Below the pieces are notes generated by a model. It saw nothing but the letters and a program-made list of their open reading frames with translations. It made no database searches and was not told where the DNA came from. The translations under genes were made by a program, and so were the position numbers. A stretch of 64,000 nucleotides of DNA, from positions 62,434,001 to 62,498,000 of the forward strand of contig NC_134369.1 of assembly GCF_035582795.1 (NCBI RefSeq), in the 5' to 3' direction. Shown piece after piece: positions 57,101 to 64,000 of this stretch. Position 1 is the stretch's first letter, and each line of letters begins with the position of its first letter. The stretch comes from Mycteria americana. Lineage: Eukaryota; Chordata; Aves; Ciconiiformes; Ciconiidae.

Positions 57101-60100
57101 TATTTCCTAATGTGCTTTAAGGACGGGGGGGAAGGAAGAGCCTGAAGAGAGGGCAGAGCAGGGCAGGGAGCAGGTGCAGCCTGGGCAGCAACTGCACGAT
57201 AAATCCAGCCTGCAGCAGAGTACATATTTTGCATGCATAACCGAGTACCTCATTTGACTGAGTATCAGGCTGTCCCCTGCAAATTGCTTATGCATTTCCT
57301 CCCCGAGGTTTTCGGTGCTCCCACATCAATAAGAAAGCGAACAGACTGGGGACGCAAGGGAAACAGTGCTAACTAGATGCAGACTTTTTTCACCCAAGCT
57401 GAATGTAGGGTTTTAGTACATAATTAGATTTCCTGTATCTCCTTTACACTATAAACCCAGCTTTCCTTGCACATTACATCCCAAGCTGATGCTGAGCACA
57501 GCATTACTGGTAAACTTTAGAGTTAAGAATAGAGAATCCTCTTGCTGTTCCCAATGGCTCGATTGCTCAAAGCATTGACTTGTCTGTGATTGATCACTCC
57601 CGGAGAGGTGGGTCTTCAGCTAAAAGCACTGCCAGCTTCCAGCTTTCCACCATGAAACTAATGCATTAGCTGTAATGGGTCTGAGAGGTTTTTAGAGGAG
57701 CCTACAGATGATCATTTTGATTTCATTTTATTCTTTGGACAAAGTCAGAATTGCTGACAAATGACTTGCAGGGGGCTCGTCTGGGAGAAAATAGATTTCT
57801 AGTCCCTAGCACTTAAATTCACAAGTCATGAGAATGACTCAGAATTTGTGAAATTATTAAAACCAATAAAGCCGAGGCTTTTTATCTGCTGTGTCACATC
57901 TGAGTCCTGTTACCAGACTACCTTTGCAATCATTGCTGCGATGCTCAGTCCAGCCTCTTACAAAGTGCTGTGCCCGGGTGCCCTCAGCCTGCATTTGCGC
58001 AAGAGCTGTGCCAGGGGACATTGCACGGCAGCGATTCTCTGGCTGGAGCAGCCGCAGGAGGGGATGCTGCTGGCATTGCAGTCCTTGCCCTTGGGCAATC
58101 AAGGCACCCATGTGACAGCCTGGTGACATCCGCAGATGCCGTGTGTGGCACTGCCAACTACACCGGATTACGAATTAAGCAAAGAGGCTTTTTTAAGCTT
58201 CTGAAGTTGCTTTGCAAATCAGACCGAGCATTTCTCCACAAGTTTTCTTCAGAGGTGTGGCTCTTCTTTTACACCCCATCTATCCCTTTTGCAAGGCATC
58301 TTTACCTCCTAATGGTGTGAGGTGTTTATGCCCGCAGGAAGACTTGCTCCTCCCTGCAAGCATCACCAACCACAACAGCATCAGCATGTTTCCATCCGTG
58401 AGGAAACGCTGCAGCACAGGGAAATGGCTCACGCAGCCATCAGCAGCCCTGAGGGGCTGGGAAGGGCCTGCGAGGAGGGAGGAGGCTGGACAGAGGGGTA
58501 ACAACACATACCCCATGTCCAAGGAGGAACAGCAGACGGGGCAATCCACGGAAAAGGTGAAGCCCTGGAAGAGGTGGAGCAGTTGATTTGGTTCATCACC
58601 CCAGAGGCTCAAGGGAAAGCATTGGGGGGAACACAGCTCCTCCTCTTCTGCACCGCCATGCCATGTACCAAAGGCTTGCCTGGGGGAGCTGACAGCTTTG
58701 GAGCTGTCTTACCAATTCAGAGGATCATGCTTCATTCTTATTTCAGTGGCAGGAGTGTGAATCTTGCCTCCTCTAATCGCACATTTCAAAACTATAAACT
58801 AACAGCTTCTGGCAGATCAGAAGGGCCGTCAGCACATCTGACTGTCATTTCTGTGAAGCTGGATACCACTGTGGTAAGACCTAAGCTTTTCTGTTGCTTT
58901 CAGAGCCTTTTCCTCTGCTGGTACTGTTCCTGATGACAGAGAGCAAAACTGTAACCATATCAAAGACTTACTAAGCACTCTTTAAAGACGGTTTGCAGCA
59001 TCCTATGATCTTCTTCCATCTTGCTGACAATCCTCCTCCTCTGCACAGAAGATGGTTTCCTGGAAGTGGTCAGGAGGACCTGCACATATTCTGTAATAAT
59101 GATGACGTTGACAGCCTTGACGAGGGCCTGTTCCAGAGCAAAGAAGACCAAATTAACTTCCCTGTATTGAGCAAGGACCAGACCATACCTATAGGACTCT
59201 GACCAGTGTAGACAGGGGAGATAGGGTCCACACAGATGGGTGTCCCATGTCTCTACTTAAGTATCCTTTTAAAATGCCTGGTCTAAGACACAGAGTACCT
59301 CCAAGCTGTACGTGGATGACATAAACATTGATGGTAAGTGTGGACACATCCAACCAAAAGCAATGGGACCAGTTAGCTGAGCCAGAGGTCACTCACGCTC
59401 CAGAGCAGCAGTGACACTTGGCTTAGCCCCAAGCTGACAAACACGTTGCCTGGGGACAGCTTGGACTACAGACAAAGCCAGATCCAGGCTCCCTGGAGCA
59501 TCCCCACTAGACACGTCCCAGGGCCATACCTTTGGGCACACAGTTGTGGCTGGGCACAGAGAAGTCACCTGGGCACCTCTGAGCCACTCACTGCTTGCTG
59601 AGAAACCCCAGTGCCAAGACTACGCAGTGCTTGAAGCGGGAGGGAGAGCAAGCATTTCTAAGGGGAGACGGGCTGCTGCACAGAAACCACATTTTCATTA
59701 GCAATTGAAATCAGCAGTTTTAGGCTGCAGTCCAAAGGTACAGGAAATCCCCAGCCCTGTCCAAAAGAGACAAAGCAAGAGACAAACAGCTCTGGCACAG
59801 CACTCCAGCACTGAGCTGCTGCTTGCCCCAGCACTAATGTGACATAATGTCCAGTGACAGACTCTGAACAACAGCAGAACAGCTCCTAATTTTTTCTGTT
59901 CCATTACTTTTTTCCACATTTCAAAATGTTAATTAAAATCGGGACTGACAAAAAGCCTGCAGATCTGGCAGGGTAAGAGAAAGGGAGTCCAGTGCTTAGG
60001 GGGACATGTGCGGCACAGGCAGCAGCAGCAAATCCAACCTGTGTGCAAAAGAGGACACCCCAGGTACCAATCTCTCTGCTGAAGAGCCAGACTCAAGGGT

Positions 60101-63100
60101 GTCCTGAGACCCTAGACAAGTTGTTTAGGCTACTGTAAAGGTAAAAAAACTTAGGTACTCTGTGAGGTTGTTCTTCACCAACCCCGACATATTTAACTGC
60201 CTGAGAGACTATGTCCTTTGAGGATCTGGACCTTTCACCTCTCTCTGTGTCCACTCTCCATCAAAAGGATAAATACGCCTTGCAACTAAGGTTGAAGCAC
60301 ATTAGAAGCTGAGAAGATTTACAATATAATGGTATTGGGGCAATGGTAGGATCAGAGATGGCCCAATGCTCCTGCTCTATATTTGGGAGGTACATTCAGT
60401 TTCCACATTTCTTCACTTGTTGCTTTCTCTGCTGAGATTACAGAAAGGTCCTAGCTGTCACAGTGAGGAAGATATCCAACTCTGTTGGATAGAGGAACTG
60501 GACTGAGACCATTAGATCTTTAAAAGCCCTTTCAACAACAGAAAAAATTGTAGCCTGGATTAATGTTGAAATATTGCACAATCCAGAGGTTCAAGGACTA
60601 CTTTTAGTGATTTCCTAAGTAATATCTTGTTCTTACTTTCTTACTGACTTCTTACCTCATACGTGTCTGTTTTTTTCTTCCCAAATGCCAAAAAGCTTTG
60701 CTTTAAGGATTCAAGGATGTGGTCAAAACCACTGTCACACCTTCTGAAGTGCTCCTTCAGTGTTCCCTGAGGAAAAGGGACAGGCAGAGTCAAAGGGTGC
60801 ACACGCAGAGACACCACACAGACAACAGACACGGATTATTGTGCTTTTGCCCTTTCTGCTCTCAGAAACAGACGCCTCCATGAGCTGCAGCATCCTGTGC
60901 CTTCATTTCAAAGAAAAGCAAAACATTAAAGAAAGAAACAATTCAAACTCAGGAAGGATGTATTAAGTTTTTAAGCCCAAACCTGGAAGAACAAAGACTA
61001 CAAAAAATGGGTGGCAATAGCTCTAATCTGGGGACTATGTAAAACGTGCCCCTACGGATTGGGAGTGCAGGAAGAGCCAGCTGTTCTGTGCCCTTCTGCT
61101 CTGGCATCCTGCTCCCAGCACGGCCGTTGCCTCTTATTCAGTGGGAAAGTATAAGGATTATTTAGCAGGCAGGCAGGGGATAAACTCTGTCTTTCATGAT
61201 TCGGAGCCCATGTCGACACAGCCAGAGAAGGACTGAAAACCTGAGCTCTAGGTCTCCTGTTTCTCCCCAGGGCTGTCCACGGTCCCCATCAGAACCCCCC
61301 CCAGCTCCCATCTCGACACGTGGGCCCATGGGACAGGCTGGCAATGAGCTCTGGAGACCAAAACTGCACAGTGTAGCCAGGGTTTCTTTTGTCATTTTCC
61401 TTCTGCTGCCTTCAGCATGCTCAAGGGAGACTGTGCAATGAGCCTGAAGATGCTCAGGGGAGCTTCCCAAGGAAATGCACAACACCACACGCTATTAGGA
61501 GCCTGCAATTGCGTGTGATCTTGACATGGAGCCCAGGATATGAAGGTGGGTGTCTGCTCTAACAGTCTAATATTAGAAAGTGTGAAGGGAGGGGAACTTA
61601 TCCCAAGGGAGGGATACATTTCTGATCAGCCTTCTCTACATCCTGACTACCCACCACAGCCTTGGGCTCTGTGAGTTATCACTGCCCCGGGAAGATGCTT
61701 GGCTGCTGGGGATGAGTAGGTACCAGGTGAAGTTCAACCCTTCAGATCTGGGTGCTCAGGAGCAGCATGGGGTACCCATTTGTAGCACAGCAGCAAATAC
61801 TACAAACAGTGGAGCTGGGATCCCAAAAACTGGAAAAGATGAAGCTGTCAAGATACAGCTTCAGACAAGGCAGAGGAGGGTACTGGGTCTGAAGATCAAA
61901 CTATGGTTTCAGCCTTTCCAAATCAGGACATGAAAGTGAAGTGCGTGCCTGCCCTACAGTCTAAATATATTCAGTGTTAACATGAGTCTCCCATACCTTG
62001 ACTTTAGAAGTGACTGTCTGCAGAAAATGCTCCGTAATGTCATCTTCCATCCTGTCTAGAAATCCATGTACCTTAACATCCTGGCCAGTGCTGGCACTGC
62101 AAATGTGTGTCAGCTTATGCCAGACAGTCCTGTTAAAAAAAAAAAAAAGGAGGGGGGGAGGGATATGGAAAGTATTGATCAGATCAAATCAGGCTATTGT
62201 CTCAGATCAAAACTCTTCCTACAGTAACCTACACGACTCTCTGGGTAATTGAATGGACACAGGCTCAGGTCCAGGGCTAGCTCAGTGACCCACGTATGTG
62301 CACCCATCTTTTGGATAGCTCTCATTAAGATACTGCCACAAGGACACGAAAGCTCAACGCACACAAATGCCACTTGTACACATCACTAGTGAAATTGGAT
62401 AAGTAAAAATTCTAGTATTTTCAAAAATGAGTAGGCATGAAGGGGCCTTGACAAATGGAGGCTGGGTGAGCATCCTGTGTGCCTCCGACACCCTACAAAT
62501 ACAAGACAAACAATTATGTTCCATCAGAACAGTCTTCAAATCAGCAAATCCTGGTCAAAGTGATCACCAGCTTGAAATCAGACATTTTACTTTCTGGAAA
62601 AGCTCAGCGTATAACTTCATTCTCAGTATCACTGTAAAGAATTACATAAAAGAGCCTCGTAAGTATTCAGTCTAGGATCCAGCATCAGCAACATGCAAAT
62701 ACAACAAACAAAACAGCTACCTAGGCTCAACGCAAGGCTCCGATGTCAAGTAAGCACTGTGCATATGCTGGATTTGGGCGTTTTGCTGAGTCCAGAGATT
62801 CCCAGATAATTTTACACAGGAAGAAGAGAAGCAACCTTGTTTTCTCCATCGCTGCAAGCACTTCTGAAATTAGCTCGTAGGTGCAAGCAGCCTCCCCCAC
62901 CCTTCTGTGCTTTACTTCTTCCCTCCTTCCTAGCAACACCAGGGAAAGCCTGGCATGTTCGACAGGGTTTCATTCAGCAAAGTACTTAAGCTTGGGCTTA
63001 CCTTGAAGTGCGTAAGCACACGCATCTCAGTGCAACATTTATGAGGCTTTCCTAATGAGGGAGAATCAGGTCAGGGAGAGGAACCACATCGCAACTCATG

Positions 63101-63576
63101 GCAGGGTTGGCCAGGAAAATGTCCACACAAGCAACATGGCATTGCTGCCTGCCTCCTGCTCAGGGTGGTGGGCACCAGAAAGAGCGAGATGGTGGACACA
63201 GGCTATGCCCCCTGCACCTGCAGGGCCTGGGAGCAGGAGAGAAGCAGCAGTACCGGGCTGCCAAGGCAGCAGTCCCAGCCGCCTCTCTCTTGCAGGGCAG
63301 CTGGGACAGCTCTGAAGGGGTCTCGCTGACCCCAGCTGGCTCCCTTCATGCTTAAGGGTTGGTGTGCATGGGGTTGGATGACCAAATCCAGCTGGAGGCA
63401 AGGCCAACCCCATAGCTGAGTTAGAAGATCAGGCAGCAGAAAATTCATTTTGCTCCACATGCCACTAGGTTCTGGTTTCTAACCTGAGAATGCAGCAGTT
63501 CTCCAGGATTCGTAAGCTGCTGCAGACCCCAGGGCAGCCATCGAGCTGGAGAAAGCTTCTTACTTCATTTTCATAG
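54018..63576 (-). CDS. Sec6/EXOC3 family paralogue of TNFAIP2, 3' part (six exons)
   Basis: The exons in coding order are 63576-63484, 62129-61997, 60766-60656, 59127-58972, 55935-55814 and 54198-54018. They join in one frame to give the last 264 residues and TAG. Every junction is GT-AG. Order, phases (2-2, 2-0, 0-0, 0-0, 0-2, 2-stop) and in two cases exact lengths (156 and 122 nt) equal those of the last six TNFAIP2 exons. Shared motifs include LENC for INNC and KEHLSAVLDIKDSLSRED for KKHLEAFLYIKANLSRGE. The 5' exons lie beyond the right edge. It could be EXOC3L4, which neighbours TNFAIP2 in mammals, or another TNFAIP2-like copy; I cannot tell which. Family members are cytosolic helical rods related to the exocyst subunit Sec6. 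It ends with a basic and Cys-rich tail absent from TNFAIP2. No disabling change is visible. Confidence 0.85.
55090..55235 (-). mobile_element. possible L3/CR1-like LINE relic in the paralogue's last intron
   Basis: The + strand reads CTTTTGGCCTTCACAGCATC then CTGTGACAGAGCGCTCTACA, which resembles the antisense of an L3-like LINE segment (CTGTGGAACTC...GCCACAGGATGTTGTGAAGGCC). Short and degraded, with soft boundaries. Confidence 0.4.
55814..55935 (-). CDS. paralogue exon E
   Basis: The acceptor is CTCTTCCCAG|GGT and the donor CTAAG|GTAAGG. At 122 nt it is the same length as TNFAIP2 exon 11, with the same phases. It encodes GPAAGPLRDPIKAIL to LPILKEFPDL and a split Arg. The aligned TNFAIP2 stretch is GSQATWLNSALPKL to TYPDIR. 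Confidence 0.88.
56204..58971. other. intron of the - strand paralogue (part), nothing recognised
   Basis: This lies between exons E and D. No extra exon matching the family was found, and none is expected because the flanking exons join directly in TNFAIP2. Short open frames on both strands are unsupported. Confidence 0.5.
58972..59127 (-). CDS. paralogue exon D
   Basis: The acceptor chosen is CTCTGGAACAG|GCC (59128) and the donor TGCTTA|GTAAGT. This gives 52 phase 0 codons, ALVKAVNVIIITEYVQ to FKECL, aligning without a gap to the 52 codons of TNFAIP2 exon 10. Another AG at 59162 would give a longer exon but would break the frame with exon C. Confidence 0.82.
60656..60766 (-). CDS. paralogue exon C
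   Basis: The acceptor is TTTTCCTCAG|GGA and the donor TATGAG|GTAAGA. It is 37 codons in phase 0, GTLKEHFRRCDSGFDHI to TDTYE, homologous to TNFAIP2 exon 9 (KKFTENKWDSS...). It is four codons shorter than its counterpart. Confidence 0.85.
61997..62129 (-). CDS. paralogue exon B
   Basis: A long T run ending TTAACAG| precedes the exon, and the donor is GTCAAG|GTATGG. It encodes TVWHKLTHIC to LQTVTSKVK, 44 codons plus one base, homologous to TNFAIP2 exon 8 (three codons longer). The phase 2 start joins exon A through a split Arg codon (AG|G). Confidence 0.82.
63484..63576 (-). CDS. paralogue exon A (first in window)
   Basis: The acceptor is TAATTTAG|C and the donor CTCAG|GTTAGA. It encodes YENEVRSFLQLD to LRILENCCIL plus split codons, phase 2 at both ends, and is homologous to TNFAIP2 exon 7 (two codons shorter). 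The next exon upstream was not found before 64000. Confidence 0.78.
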
Positions 63577-64000
63577 CTAAATTAAAACAGGAAGACGTAT
63601 CTTTAAGCTAGCATGCTCCGTAACGCATCTGACAGCATTAGCCCAGCAGCAAATGGGAGGAATATTCTGTGATTATTTGCCTTTTCAGCATGCACAGTTT
63701 CACGCCCCAAGGGGGGATCTAAAGCAGGACAAAGACGGTCTCTGTCCTGCCCAGCTGGTGAGGAAGGAGAGTGCAGGAATGGCACAGGGAGAGCCCTCGA
63801 GCTGCCCGGGTGCCACTGCTAGGGATCGAGAGGCAGGACGTTCATTTTACCATTGCTGTCGCTGCAACACTTGGTTCTGGGAAGCAACTAAAGCTTTGCC
63901 GATAAAGCCGCAGAATAATGCCTCAGCGTGTATGAATAACCCACAAAGTCTATCGACTGCTTCGTCACAGCTTCAGTCACACAAATGGCTCCTGGACAAG
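63577..64000 (-). other. paralogue intron reaching the window edge
   Basis: The exon equivalent to TNFAIP2 exon 6 should lie upstream of 63576 on the - strand. I found no segment here with its pattern (ending LPAFL-like, phase 2) and a matching donor, so it is probably outside the window. Confidence 0.45.

Noticed and set aside
59128-59162. Longer version of paralogue exon D using the AG at 59162
   Set aside because: It starts one base out of phase with the strong donor of exon C. The 59128 acceptor gives 52 codons, exactly as in TNFAIP2.
63850-63998. A - strand open stretch (TEAVTKQSIDFVGYSYTL...) that might be the next upstream exon of the paralogue
   Set aside because: It ends in a stop, has no donor giving the phase 2 end needed to join the exon at 63576, and does not align with TNFAIP2 exon 6.

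Overview
The window is vertebrate nuclear DNA, most likely from a bird. Coding sequence lies in short exons with canonical GT-AG splice sites. The recognisable interspersed repeats are CR1-type LINE fragments, including copies with the avian/reptilian 3' octamer ATTCTRTG, plus degraded L3-like LINE and MIR-like relics; no Alu or L1 was seen. A crocodilian or turtle is possible but fits less well with the compact introns. Everything was read by eye; no database search was run.

Only two genes can be supported, and they are paralogues of the Sec6/EXOC3 family. The first, on the + strand, is a complete TNFAIP2 (M-Sec) gene. A GC-rich promoter with kappaB-like sites lies at about 4380-4890, with a probable non-coding exon 1 ending at 4727. 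Eleven coding exons between 11712 and 23243 give a 691-residue product, and an AU-rich 3' UTR probably ends near 25975. The second, on the - strand, is the 3' part of another TNFAIP2/EXOC3L-type gene: six exons between 63576 and 54018, with its 5' part beyond the right edge. Its exon lengths and intron phases mirror the last six TNFAIP2 exons, so the two genes arose by duplication and now lie tail to tail about 31 kb apart. It ends in an unusual basic and cysteine-rich tail.

The roughly 28 kb between them (about 26-54 kb) shows no convincing protein-coding gene. It holds a dead CR1 (30.1-30.9 kb), an older CR1 (39.9-40.3 kb), two long L3-like LINE relics on the + strand (37.8-38.8 and 42.7-43.66 kb), a G-rich 12-bp tandem array (43.66-43.72 kb), an orphan CpG-rich block (about 45.0-45.43 kb), a pair of CTCF-like motifs in divergent orientation (45.41 and 48.09 kb) and a perfect 14-bp-stem hairpin (51.66 kb).

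Functionally, TNFAIP2 is a cytokine-inducible cytosolic protein that promotes membrane protrusions and tunnelling nanotubes. The kappaB-like sites upstream and the AUUUA elements downstream fit a rapidly induced, short-lived mRNA. No new multi-gene system was found. The points most worth a second look are the lipidation-like tail of the second paralogue, the conserved duplicate architecture, and the candidate insulator/CpG-island block between the genes.
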